A DNA stretch of 64,000 nt from Actinomortierella ambigua (lineage: Eukaryota; Mortierellomycota; Mortierellomycetes; Mortierellales; Mortierellaceae). A model generated the notes under the pieces. It did no database searches. It saw only the letters and a list, made by a program, of their open reading frames with translations, and was not told the origin of the DNA. The stretch covers positions 62,001 to 126,000 of the forward strand of contig JAAAJB010000001.1 of the NCBI GenBank assembly GCA_016098155.1. The letters are read 5' to 3'. Below, piece after piece: positions 1 to 12,464 of the stretch. Made by a program: the position numbers and the translations under genes. The stretch's first letter is position 1. Each line of letters begins with the position of its first letter.

Positions 1-3000
1 ACTGTCTCGGGTGAGAGAGCATCGCGATACAGCGCTTGACGCAAAAGCACCTTCAGACTCGGAACCAGCACAAGTGCCTCTGAGGGAGTACGGACCATCA
101 GCACCGCGCACATTCGCAGCACGGGATTGGCAATGTCCTGCGTCGTCGCATATAGCCTGCCATACCGAATGTCGCTGGCCAGGATGGGGCGAATGGTCGA
201 CATGACGGTGCCAAACCGGGAAGGAGGCTGATGCGAGTGAGGGTGGGATGGTTGGAGAGAGAGTTGTTGCTGCTTCTGTTGCCGATCTCGGGTTGTACGC
301 ACTGATCCATTCAAGGTCATGTCGTCGTCACGTTGTTGTTGCTGGTGTGAGCTGGTCTTTTGTTGGCCGCCACTGAAATACTCCCGCACATTGCTAAAGA
401 GCCCAAACAGTCCAGCGCCACCCCGTTGTTGCTCACTCTTGCCTTCTTCCATGCTCCTGGCACTCCCTGTCACGGTGGTCGTGTCGGTGGATCCGCTGAG
501 AATGCGGTCCACTTGTGCCGTCGCATATGCCTGAGCCTCGAGTGCGGTCGAGTTTTTGTCTGTGGTGGGCATGCCTGCGTTGCTAGCTCCTGGCAAAATG
601 GAAGAACCCCCTAGATCCTTGGTAGCCATATCGTCTTGGTCAATCTTCAGATTCGTTGATAATGGATGCTGGGGTGGCGACTGTGGATCTTGTGAAGAAA
701 GAAGCGTCATGCCGCCGCCGCCGCCGCCACTGCCCCGGCTGCCAGCCTTCTCGTCCAAAGTCTCTCCAGGAGTCTTTGACCATTGCATCGCATCCAAGTA
801 CGCCTGTGGTGTCATGACGGTCGTTGTGGTTGACATGGATTCTTGTCGGATGATCCCCCATGGGTCTTCATTGGATGTGGTAAGAGCGCCATTGGTCGGT
901 AGACCCAAGCTATCTCTAGATAGGGAGTTCTCACCCTGACCGGCGCCATCCGTTGCTGATCCATTTGCCCCAGCAGCCGCATCTGCTGCTGCTCCTGTTG
1001 CCGCCTCTCGTTCCCGAGCCTGTTTCTCATCCAATTGAACACGCTGCATCTGCTGTTGCTTCTGAAACTGTTCCTGTAGCTGCTGGATTTGGCTAGAGTC
1101 AACCTGGGTCTTGCCCTGCGAGAGGACAGCGGGTATTGTGCCGGTAGCTCGATCCCCCACGGCCGACTTTGATGACCCAGCAGCAGCGGTGGCCGTGGCG
1201 GTGGCCGTGCCAATGTTCGAGATGGTGCTGGCCATGGCAGGCGTGGCGTTGTTGAGATGGCTGTTGTGGTTACCCCATTCCGTCATGTACTTGTTGAGCT
1301 TGATGAAGAACGCGGCAAAGTCGGCCATGATCTTGGGGTCATGGAAGGACGAGTGGACCCGCTCTACATAGAGCCACAGGTTGGTCAGGATACGCGAGAC
1401 CTGTAAAGGTTGCAGGTCCTTAAAGATGATGACGCGGTCGAGGACATCGCGGATCGGCTGATCCCGCAACAACACCAGTTGACTGTTGGGCATGCTTGGG
1501 TCCTGAGGCACCATCTCCGTCTCGCCCAACACCTCGTTCAGCACAAAGAACAGGTCGACTTCTTGGTGGTCGATCGCCCCTCCATCTGCGTCATGACCCT
1601 GGCCACCCTGGCCCCCTAGCCCTGGCCATTGCCCCGTAGAGTCGTCATCGTAATAGTCATCCTCGACACGCGCGTCCAACCACGCATCCTTGGGCACCGG
1701 GTGGTTCTTAAAGACGAGCAAGAACAGACCATTACCCAAAAACATCTCAAAGGCATCACGTAAGAAATCGCGGGCCTTGATCCGCACAGGGTCATCCGGG
1801 TCGTCGCGGCGGCGGGTCATAAGACGGCCCATGGCCATGATCTCACGCGAGAGGATGAGCGCGGTCATCTTGACCGATCTGCGGAGGAGCGTATGACAGA
1901 TGGAGATGCCCAACAGGATATTTTCCTTGGCCACATAATCGTCGTCGAGGCGCACGATGTTACTACCGTGTGGGCGTTTCATCATCAGCATATCGACGAC
2001 CTTGCGCATCAGGACAATGATATAGTCTTGGAGCTGGTCCTGCTCAGAGACGTACTTGTAGATGACGATCAGGAAGAGCTCGAGCCAATTCTTCAGCCGC
2101 TCAGTTGGCAGCATCGCCAGGTCTGGCTCAGCACCAAAGAAGCGTAGGATCACATCGACAAAGTACGTGCCGACCACGGGTGCGTTCTCGTCCTTGCGGT
2201 CTCGCCGGTTGTAAAATTTTTGGTACCGCTGGAAAATGTGCCGCTGGTGCTGATGCTCGTGCTGGCGTTGCAGATAGTTTTGTTGATGGTAGTGGCGCCG
2301 ATGGCTGCGATGGGTCGAGAGGTTCGAGTCCGGTTGATCACACAATTGGTCTGGAATATCGGATTCGCCCCCCGCTGCTGGTGTTGATGCTGCTGCTGCT
2401 GCTGCACATGTGTGCGAGCCGCTACTGGCGCAGCCGCTGCCCGTGGTACAGTGGTGCTGCAGATACTGTTGCTGCGCGACATAGTCTCGAAACAGTTGTT
2501 CTTGGCTTTTGCAACGGTGGAATGGGTCCTTCACACTGCCCGCACCGTCCTCCACACCGCTGCTACCGCCGCCAGCAGTCGTTGAAAGTCCCGAGGCGTT
2601 CACACCCAGTGTGCTGGTGCTCCGGCACGAAGACAGAGGGTGGTTCCCAAACGAGACGTGCTCGTTGTCAGGTCGAATCTCAACATATCGGTCCAGAATG
2701 AGCTTGAGGTTCGAGCAAATCGAGAGGACAAAGGTCTCATGACCCGGGTCGTACACGGTGCCATGGTGTGGAACGTACTGCCCGAAATGCACTTGCTGGT
2801 TGCCATCGCCAATGTTGAGCAACTCGCAGTCCTCAAAGTCCAGGTAAAAAACCACCAGGTACTTGAGCTGGATCACTTCATTGAGTGTCGGCTCAATGCC
2901 GTTGGCGACCATCTGGAGCGCGAGGTTGATCAAGCTGCAGTACAGGTCGTCTTCCCGTGCCAATTCTTCTTGGCGCTCCAAGTGCTCCAGAAGCTGATCG

Positions 3001-6000
3001 TCATCCATCTCCGAGTCCATTTCGTTCTCAGAGTCTCCCGATCGCAAGCTGCTGGTGACAGAGGCCGCAGAAGACGACGACGACTTGACTGAATGGGCCG
3101 ATGTGATGGACTGCTGGTACCTCGTCGGCTTGGCTTCTATATTGATGGGTACGGCGACCTTTTCCTTCTTGCGCAGCTTCTTCCGGAGCTTGGCCAACCG
3201 ACTCGACTGTTTCTCGCCGCCGCCTTGCATGCTATGATTGGATGCCAATGAGGCAACGGACGCGACCGAGTTGGACCGCGAGCGAAACTTTGCCTGCTTG
3301 CTGCCGTCGCCTTGACTAAAGGAGAGGAGACTTGCCCTACGACTCACGCCGCCATCCTCGGACGAGTCCCAAGGATTCATCGACTTCTTCACTGTCAGTA
3401 AATCAAAGATAAGGCCATAGCTCATGATTCGCCATCCTGGAAACTGGTTGTTGAGGCCCGTCATCAGTCGACAAAGCTCCTGCTGGACATCCATCGGGCT
3501 CGTCACAAAGTAAATCTCCCATGCTTTGAGGGCATAGTAAACCTGGACAGGTTGGAAGACTTGCAAAAGTGAAATGGATTTTGTCCGCACGGCATCTTTC
3601 TTGTCCCACATGCAGGACACCATGCAGCTAAAAAGCGGTCCCAGATAGCCGAGGATCCGCATCGGGTCGTGCGCCTTAAAGTACAGTTCGGGGTGTTGGG
3701 TGGGAGATTTCGGGCGGTCCATAGGTGAGTGCTGGAACAATATTTTCATGGCGAAGGCGTCGTCCATCTTTGAAAAGAGTCCAAAGACATGGTCCAATTG
3801 GATGAATCTATCGTGAGTTGGAAAGGAAGGGAGAGAAGAAGAGGGGTGCGAAGGGAAATCCATGTGAGTGGAGAGAGGATGAAATACAACTGGTAGCCTC
3901 GATTACTGTAAGGGATGACCTACCGAAGCTCCCAGTCCTCCGCAGCAAATTGCTTTTCCACCATCTCCTGCAAGAAGTTGGGTTTGGACGCGACGCAGCG
4001 CATCAATAATGGTAGCGCAGTGTCCACAAGGTGGTCATTCTGAGGCAGTAGCATATCCCATATCCTATATATGATCAGTCGTAGGATTATTTTGTGAGTA
4101 CATCGATTCCACCCATCTTTTGTTGTACGTCTTTAGAGCAACCGTGAGAAAGCATCCGTGGAACCAGAAAGAGAAGATGAACAATAAAACTCACTTGACA
4201 ATAAGGGCCTCACTGACGCTGTCTATGAAGCCCTTGATGTTGTCGATTCGACAGCCAAAATCAAAAAGTGCTGCAAATGCGGCGATGACCTCGCCCCCGA
4301 CGTCCAAGACGGGAGACTTGAGACTGTCAAGGAAAATTCCAATGATGTTGTCCTGCTTGTCAAGTCGGTGCTTTGGGAGTAAAAAGTTCATAAACGTGTC
4401 CCGTGGCGCCTTCATTTGACCAGGCTCTACGTGAGGTTCATAGTCGAACGCGTCTTTCTTCTGGGTTCGTAATGTCTCTGTAGGTGTCATCTCGAGCGAA
4501 GCTGTATAAGGGATCGGGCAGCCATAGATACACATGCATAACGCCAAGGCATACCTCACAAGGGCTCGAAGGCTATACATCGACATTCATTAAACAAGAG
4601 TATTAGTGACTCAAGGACAACACCATGGACGTTTAAACAAACAAAATATTTCAACATTTTGCAAACGTTTTTTTTTTCTTTCCGCTTACTCTTCGATCTC
4701 TGCGAGACCATCTGCTGACGAGGAATACGAGACTTGCTTGGACGTACGAATTTTTGCGACATTAGTTAGGAGCATTGAGGTCACAATTTCATACGCATCC
4801 TTGTCAGAGATGCTGTGCGAGGTGTGCACAATCTGCTCCCAGCAGAGCTGAAGAAGTCTCTTAGAGTCATTGACGGGGTTGTAGATTTGATCCGAGCGTG
4901 CCGTCCTAGTGATCATCTCGCTGCATGATTTGAACGCCGTTGCTGGTACAGCGACACTAAATAGATGCAATAGGAGGGCATGAACCGCTTGTTAAACTAA
5001 AATGCATTGAATCCAACAAAAAAACTCTCCAATCCAACACTCTCACCCTTTCTTTTGGTCCGGATTTTGTCCTAACAGGACGAGTACATACCTTGAAGCC
5101 ATGAACAGCTCAATCCACGTGAGTACCTTGGAGATGCCATCCGAGCCACCCTTTTCTGCCTGCCGTAGCACCTGGAACACCGCAGCATCATCGTTCTTTG
5201 TGGCCACCTCTGCAGCCTTGGCGGTTCTCTCCCACGCATCCGTAGGTGCAGCAGCATCGAACTTTAGAGGATTTGACTTGGCCGATGTATGAGTAGTGGC
5301 CACTGGCCGTTTGGAGGCCGGCCAACTTCCTCCGCTGGTGGTGGCAGATGGTGCGGTGGCGATGGATATCCATGGTCGAGGTGCCATGTCCCCAACAGCC
5401 AAATCCTGCGACTCGAAAAAGAGGCGATGGAGAGACTGGAAGCCTTCTGGCAGAACGCCATCCTTCGATACGCTGCCGCTTAAGCAAGCCATAGCCTCGT
5501 CTTGCCAATATTGAAGCACGCCAGGGAAGAGGTCAAAGAGAAAGCCTGATTGTCGGAGACGAACAATACACTCGAAAGAACGCTCCAATTGATCATGAAG
5601 TAGTTTCTAACAAAATAAATAGAGGAAAATAATAGGGGCCATTTAGATATCTGTCACTTTTGAGGAACGGTAATAGATGCCGAAAAAAAATAAAACAACA
5701 TTCAAAGCATACCTCGTTCTCCATATTGGTGTGAAGCTCGCCAAGCTCGCGCTCAATGATGATGATCTGACGCTGAGCCATTTCGAGATAGCTTTTCGAG
5801 TCCAGATCCTTGATCCCTTCCAGCCATGGCAAGGCATATCTCTCCATCAAAAGGCGTCTCGTCAGCAAGTATGGGTTACTAGTCGTATCCGAGCTGTGAC
5901 CGGTCGCTCTAGGAGAATGTTCATTCTCTGGGGTATCATATTGGTGTTGGTGTTGGTGTTGTTGTTGGTGGTGTTTTTCAGCATCCGGCCCTTGAGATAT

Positions 6001-9000
6001 CGTAGTAGCCCCTACTGTCACGGGAGGCACTCCTCCTCGTATGCGACAGCCAATAGTGGTGAGCAGACCTCCAGCTCCACGGGCTTGGCGCTGCTGTTGC
6101 TGATGCTGATGCTGATGCTGCTCCGATGCACCCGAAACCGTCTCCATATCCGTGGCGGCGGAAGGGTTTGTAGGCGCGACCTGCGTGGCGGACGAAGAGT
6201 TGTTCGAAGAAGAAGAAGCGGATTCCAGCAATACTTTGCGTTTGAGGGAGACCTGCTGCACAATGCCAGGCCGGACACCCAGAGAGGCGGTTGCGGCAGC
6301 AGTAGCTTGGGCAGGATGGCTGTAGTAGTGGGTCAAAACATGGGCCATGTGGTCGTCTTCGAGGAGCAGCCAATAAAAGACGGCGCCGACAAGGCGCTCG
6401 GTCGAGTAGTCGGACATGAACGGATCCGGGGCGCAACGACGGACCAACAGCTGGAACCCGCACTCGTTCAGGGACAGATCTTCGCTCTCGAGACACCGCC
6501 AGATGGTCTGGATCAAGGTCTCGACATGGGCCGATGGGTCAAGGGCGCTCACGACGGGGAACAGACAAGGTACGGAGCGATAGATGGGCGTTCGTTGCCC
6601 ACCGCTATCACCACCACCACTAGGACCACTAGGATCGGTCGACGACGACAGCGATGGTAACCCTGTCGTTTTGGCCGCTGCTGTTCCTTGTTCAAAGAGG
6701 ATCAACGATCCATCTTGCCGCTCCAAGATACCCATGTTGATCCATGCCTGCAAGATCTGACGCAGGCTCCATCGGGATACCGTCCCAAGGCGCTGACTGC
6801 AGAACCGGAAGATCGAGACCAAGGAGTGGCAGTGCGTGACCTCGGATCCATGCCTGAACCGGTTGTAGTCCTCCTGCTGGTGATGAATGAGGTCGACTGC
6901 ATCAATTTCAAAACCAAAAGCAGCCAAGTCCTCAATAGCCGAAGCTGAAAGTGCAGCCGGCATCGACGCCGATGATGATCCCGCACTGATACCTCCACCA
7001 CTGTTTCCTCCATATGAATGATCCCCAAAGCCAAAGGGGTTGGTGGTGTGGTGGTTTTGTTGCTGAGGAAGCGGGTGCTGCCGAGCAAGAATTTCGTTCG
7101 ACGATTCGAGCAAGAGCGTCTTGACCATCGACCCAAAATGGCGCCAGTACCCGCTATGGAAGAGCAAGAACGCCGGCATACCGTCGGCGACCTGTCCTTC
7201 GTCGTCTTCAAAGTAGTCTGCCAAATCTACCGACCACTCTCGCGTCCTCCATAAGGCCTCGACCCGCTTCTCAAAGAAATCCATCATATTAAACAGGTCC
7301 AGACGCTGGCCGAGTCCTGTGGTTGCGGTTGTCATTTTCTTTTTCAAGTCGTCCAGACAATTCACCCCTGCGATCCGGAGCTCCTGCCGCGAGATGGCCG
7401 ACCAGAGCAGCTCGACCTGAACAGCCAAGACACTGTAAATGGTGCTTGCCTCCTCATACGAGATGGTGGTGGTCGCCTCCATTGTCGTCGTCGTCGGTGC
7501 CTTCTCGGAGCCACCGCCTTCGCCTTCACCATCGCCCTCCATGCCTTGACATTCCCTCCAGGCCTGGATCAGCTCCTGATAATGTCCACGGAACGACTCT
7601 ACGACCCGGTCGATCGAAGTCGTGGTCGGGATGTCGCCATGGTGATCCTGCAAACACTCTTCCGCATACCGGTGCGAGTCTGGATGACAACGCGCATGCA
7701 TAAACTGACAACAGCCCTGACACCGGTACGCCTGGTGCTGATGGCCCCATAGCGGCCGCCGACAGACGTAGCACAGTAAAGTCGAGAAGAGGTTGACGAG
7801 AACCAGTTGGTGCTCGCCGCGAAGGCGACACCCGTCGAGATCGGGCGAGTAGAGCTGCCATCGAGACGTCGGCGGTCGCTCGACATAGTTGGTGCCTATG
7901 GCTGGAAGGATGGATGCGGCGACAGAGGCCGTAGTGGTCGAAGTAGAGGTGGAGGTTGAAGTAGTGCTGGTAGGGGCCACGGAGCTCGTCTCCATGGTCG
8001 TCGGGCGGGGGGCCAGTTTCCGAAGTTTGTGGTAGCAGTCCCAGTGCAGGCTGCTGTCGCAGACGTAGCAATAGGCTCCAAACCCCTCAACGCGTTGGTC
8101 ACATCGCTCGCAGAGAGGGTGATTAGGGCTTCGCCGCTTGTTCTGGCGACGATGATGGTGGTGAAAGTCGTTGGATGATGACGCCTTGGGAAACATTACT
8201 GGGTAGATGTCATGACCTGCCAAGAAATCAAACGACCGGCCACCAACAGTTGGTGGTGCCTCTTCAGTGGTAGCCAGCCTGCAGCAGTCATCCAGAGTCG
8301 TCGAGTCGGATGGTGGCAGTAAGTCGTCATCGGGCAGGCTGCCACGATCATTGCTAAACATGCTGCTAAGGGACTTGCGACGCCAGTGTCGTTTAGAGGA
8401 CGCCTGATGATGATGATGATGGTGATGGTGGTGATGATTGTGGCTGTGGTTGTGGCTGTGATGATGGGCTCTTATACCAGTGGCCTTGCGCCCAGAAACA
8501 GGAAGTTTGGTCGGGTCTGCCGGGCCTGCAGTGCCTACATCAGATGGCGAGCGATGAGTGCGATGACGGTGTTGCAGGATGACAGCGGTGTCATAGTCGA
8601 TCGGCGTCAGCGGGCGTGCTAGAACGGGATGACCAACACTTGGTCGATGGATCCAGGTCAGGACGGCGCAGGCGCGCTGGAGGATCTTGGGTGAGTCGAC
8701 GGTGGCCATAATTTCGAGCAGATCCTGGTCCAGGTTGGGCTTGAGCTTGATCAAGTTGCTTAGCGACATGAAAAACTTGTGCAAGACCTGTAAAGGTGAT
8801 GTCTCTACACAGATTTGATCGAGCATCGCCAATAGTGTGGTCCAGAGCAATGAGGCGGCATGCTGATCCATGGCTGCTCGGTCTTGCAGTTGTTGCTGGA
8901 GCTGTAGATCCTGATCTGAGAGGTTGCTATTGCTGTTGCTGTTGCTCTGGTGCGACTCGTCGTCATGGAACGACCCCGAGGACATGCTCGGCGAAGATGG

Positions 9001-11073
9001 TGAAAGGCGAGGCGATCCAGAGCGACCCATTGTCGGAACAGCGAGGAATCCGGAGCCCCTTTGGCTCAAGTTGCTGGTAGCATTCACGTCCGGAGAATGG
9101 TGCACTTGAATCGCAACGCTTGGGCTGGTTGGTTTCACGGGTGTCTGCACTGGTGAGGATGGACCATGAGGAGCTGAATTGCCACTAAGGGGAGGAGATA
9201 AGACAACCATCGCGCCATTGTTTCCTTGAAGCCGAGAAACAATAAACGAAGGCAAAATCGTCCCAACAATCAGATCCATGAGTCGGACCAAGGCATGGTT
9301 CTTGAATATTGCAAAAGCCTCCAGTGCTACCAGGCCAATCTCATATGTCGCTTGATGGTCTCGAAGAAAGTGATGGGATAGGAAATACAGGATATCGAGC
9401 ACAACTGAATGAAGAGCCCATTCGGGCCTGGATGGCCTAGGATTTTGTACCGGGTATCGGCAATCATGTCGAATAACGTCTGCCAGGACGATAAGGAGAA
9501 CGTCCAAGACTCTATGTTGCTGCTGTTGCTGTTGTGCAGGTGGTAGACTTTGCAGGTCATCTATAGGAGGCTTTTCTAGCGATGACTGATGTTGCTGTGA
9601 TATTGAGAGACCATGGTCAAACGAGTCACGGGCTGAAAGGCTGGGAGATCCATGAGGTGCAACAGTGTCGGATGTCATCGTCTCGTTTGGTTGGGAGATG
9701 GTGGTATTGGTTGCGGGTACAGTATTGCTTGGCGACGACAAATCAGGAGACATTGGATTAGAGGATCCTTTTGCAACAAAGGGTGCCACCGACTTTGACC
9801 TTCGAGCTCCAAATATTGACCGCACGCCAGGGCTGTATCAACATCCATAAGAGAAAGTAGAGCGGAGATAATTAATAGCTTTGTCAAAAGCGAAGTTTCC
9901 TTCCACAAGATGGAACGGTGAGCTGTCACCACCATGTTAGAACTCCCTCCTCCTTCCCCACCAAGCTACGTACGGTGGTAGGGCGCATTCACGCAGCTCC
10001 GTGGCTTGCCAGCCTTCACTTGTCGCCTCGATCAGGTAATCACGAAGATGGAGCAGGAGATCGACGGCTTCATCGCTGTAAAACTCTGGGGTAGTAGCAT
10101 TGGACGGTTGTTTCACCCATGCGGGCACGCTTGAGGCCTCTCCCGTCAGAGTCGCCCTAGTTGTATTTGAGCCAGGCACAGATAGGTTGTGGGCTTGCCG
10201 ACTACTACTCGGATGGACAGGATCTGATGCGGTAGAGTGCCAATGTGGCTCCTGTGTTCCTATTCCCAACGTGATCCCAGTAGTAGCGGTCATGTTTACC
10301 CGCTCCTGTCTTTCACTGTCCACCATGTGGGCCTTGGCACCCTCCTGAGCAGCTAGGAGCGTTCGCGTGGCCTCTCGGCTGTACCACGAAAAAAGGTTGG
10401 GTGGCCGTTTCCTCCGTTGGATCTTGGCCAACTGGCGTTGAACACCCGTCCGCCATGGGCTAGTGGTAGTGGTGGAGGCTGCTGCTGCTGCTGCTGCTGC
10501 TGTCGAATTAGGACGAGATGACCTGTGTGTCCGGTCGGCGCTCGAAGCCCGTGGTAGCGATCGAAGGAAGGTCGTGGTGGTTGCGGAAGGAGTGTGGACT
10601 GGGGCTGGGCTGACAGGGGGCGGTGCCGAAAGCGACTGACGACGATGATCTATCCCGGCTGACTTTGGACCTCCAGCGGAGGACAGGGGCGGGATATCGA
10701 TTGTGATATGGGTAGCATTGGGCGGGCCGCTTGGCGTTGCTGCCGGTGCCCCTGCAGGCGGCAAGGCTGCAGAGGCATGGGCGTGGCTATGCGGTGCTGC
10801 TGACGAATGGCGGAAGAGCTTGGAATGATCTAGGTTCAAGGGTTGAGGCCGACGCAGAATGCGTCGCATGCGCTTCTTGCCATCGGCTGCTGCCTTGGTC
10901 TCATTACTTTCATTAAGCCCGACTGTGAGGGGCGTTGAAGGGGATGGTTGCTGCTGAGGTGGGTGAGCACTGGGGGTCGTCTCAGGCTGAGGGTGTGGAG
11001 AAGGAGGAATGCTGAGGGTTATGGAGGAGGGTGCATGCTGTTGGTCGTGGAGATGGTCGCTCATTCTTTCCAT
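1..11073 (-). CDS. UNC80-like cation-channel complex protein (3' end off window)
   Basis: Giant gene running off the left edge; about 3,440 codons are in the window. Exons read by eye, all closing in frame: 11073-9974, 9832-5713, 5606-5092, 4956-4690, 4572-4195, 4064-3924, then 3807 to the edge. The protein alternates helical blocks with Ser/Gln/His-rich linkers, including a His run near 8,400. A block starting WELRFIQLDHVFGLF (about 3,930-3,770), followed by a partner block near 3,550-3,420, resembles animal UNC80, the large scaffold of the NALCN channel; this match is from memory. Two Cys/His clusters (about 8,110-8,000 and 7,790-7,650), with C-x2-C pairs and H-x2-C, look like C1/RING-type zinc fingers, which I do not associate with animal UNC80. 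If correct it would assist the fungal Cch1-type channel. The first intron is uncertain: a CTAAC branch site could favour another acceptor near 9,920. The start is taken at 11073; an in-frame upstream ATG at 11211 is possible. Confidence 0.6.
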
Positions 11074-11297
11074 GAAAACCCCTTTCTTTTCGCCAAGACC
11101 AACTTGTAGTGGAGAAGTGGTAGAGAGCTTAGCAAAAGTATGAAACGCAAGACAAAAAAAGAGAAAAGTGGACTTTCTCCGTTTCCAATAATGGTCCAGG
11201 CACAAGCTCAATTTGGTGTCACAGTCACCATCCGCCCATGTGGCATGTGGGGATAAAAAAAAAAAGGTACTTGTTGTTCTCCATTCGTTTATTATCC

Positions 11298-12217
11298 CTA
11301 TTGTCGTTGGAAAGGAAGCTTTTGAGGTAGTGGACTCCTTCCTGCAGTCGATTTCTTGATGAGCCGGTTGTTTTCTTGTACCGATCCCACAATGTCAGAA
11401 ATGTCTGTCTCCAGGACCTATAGGGCATCAGAGCACCATACATGCGCGGCGGAGGAAGGAAGGAAAGAAAGAAAAGGGTTAGCGTGGTCAACATGGGTTA
11501 CTTGTGTGAGTTCCTCAGTCGAGTTGGGCCACGAAGCACAGCAAACCCAGAGACACGTGCATGGTTCGTCCAAGTCTACTTACCATGCCTCCAATAACGA
11601 CCTCTGCCAGAATATCGTGCACCTCTTTAAAGTGGAAGATCTAGAGACAATAATGAAAGGCATTGAGAAATGACGACCAGGTCACCTCCAAGCAGCAACA
11701 AAGACTAGAAACGCACACATTGACTAGTGGGGCAGTGATGGCTTACAAGATCCAGTTCGCAGACATTCTCAAAGCAGCGATCCAGTGACTCGACAAAGAC
11801 TTGGATGAGGTCCAGGATACCGAGCTCCGACTCGGACTCGTCGACAACAAAGACAAAGTACAGGGTGGCATAGTGGCGGTAGATCACTCGCGTATCCTGG
11901 CCACCAAGAAGCTGGCTTCCTTCCAGAAAGTTGCACACAGTGTCTGGTCGCTTGCATATGAGCTGGAAGATTTCTTTGATGAGCGCCTGCTGCGTGGCAA
12001 TGTCCTGGAGAAGCGAGAACAATGGTAGTAGAAGGAAGGGGGTGGGAATAAAAGAAGGCGTGAATATGCGTGTGCGTGTGCGTATGATCCCAAAGAGAGT
12101 CCTTTTCCCGCTGTTGGTTAAAAGAGTCCTACTGGACTGAGGACATACGATAGACTGGTAAAACTTTGTTAACCGCGGGTTGCCATGGTTGTTGAAGATG
12201 AGCACCGATTTGATCAT
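11298..12217 (-). CDS. APS3: AP-3 adaptor complex sigma subunit
   Basis: Small subunit of the AP-3 adaptor, which carries cargo from Golgi/endosome to vacuole or lysosome. Four exons (12217-12149, 12004-11747, 11640-11584, 11417-11298) join in frame to give 167 residues. The start reads MIKSVLIFNNHGNPRLTKFY, the hallmark sigma N-terminus. Later come an IYRHYATLYFVFVVDESESE block, a LDLIQVFVESLDRCFENVCE block, then IFHFKEVHDILAEVVIGGMV and LETDISDIVGSVQ, all in the order expected for the longin-like sigma fold. VDESESELGILDLIQ is more AP-3-like than AP-1 or AP-2. The length is slightly short of the roughly 190 residues of animal and yeast homologues, because the basic tail is short. Introns begin GTATGT, GTAAGC and GTAAGT. 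It is divergent from SEH1, and its stop lies about 220 bases upstream of the UNC80-like start on the same strand. Confidence 0.95.
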
Positions 12218-12464
12218 GCTGAGAGGAGCTGGCTGTCTTTCCCTGTTGTCCCTTGATGGCAGACTGTCCAATGAGGTGCGGGCTTGAAGCAGGTGGATGA
12301 AAGACACGAATGCATTCCTACTTTGTCACAAAGGGTCCATCAGGCGACGAGGACAGCGTGACTGATTTTCGTCCTGCCTTCACTGGCTGCACAAAAGTGT
12401 GGACGCTCCTTTTTCGCTCCCCCCTCATGCCGAGCATCTTGCACACACACACACACTTTAAAGG
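12218..12464. promoter_or_regulatory. Divergent promoter between AP-3 sigma and SEH1
   Basis: Only 247 bases separate the two start codons, so both 5' UTRs and promoters must share this stretch. It holds a short CA run (about 12,441-12,456) just before the SEH1 start. I see no clear TATA box. The bidirectional role is inferred from spacing alone. Confidence 0.55.

Noticed and set aside
2310..2335. GGTTCGAGTCC resembling a tRNA B box
   Set aside because: Inside the UNC80-like coding exon, with no A box or cloverleaf around it.
5677..6660. 327-residue plus-strand ORF
   Set aside because: Lies opposite the UNC80-like coding exon; its Arg/Leu-rich composition reflects antisense of Gln/Ser-rich sequence.
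11225..11494. Minus-strand ORF in another frame at the end of AP-3 sigma
   Set aside because: The sigma frame continues through this exon to a stop at 11,298; the other frame has no family wording.
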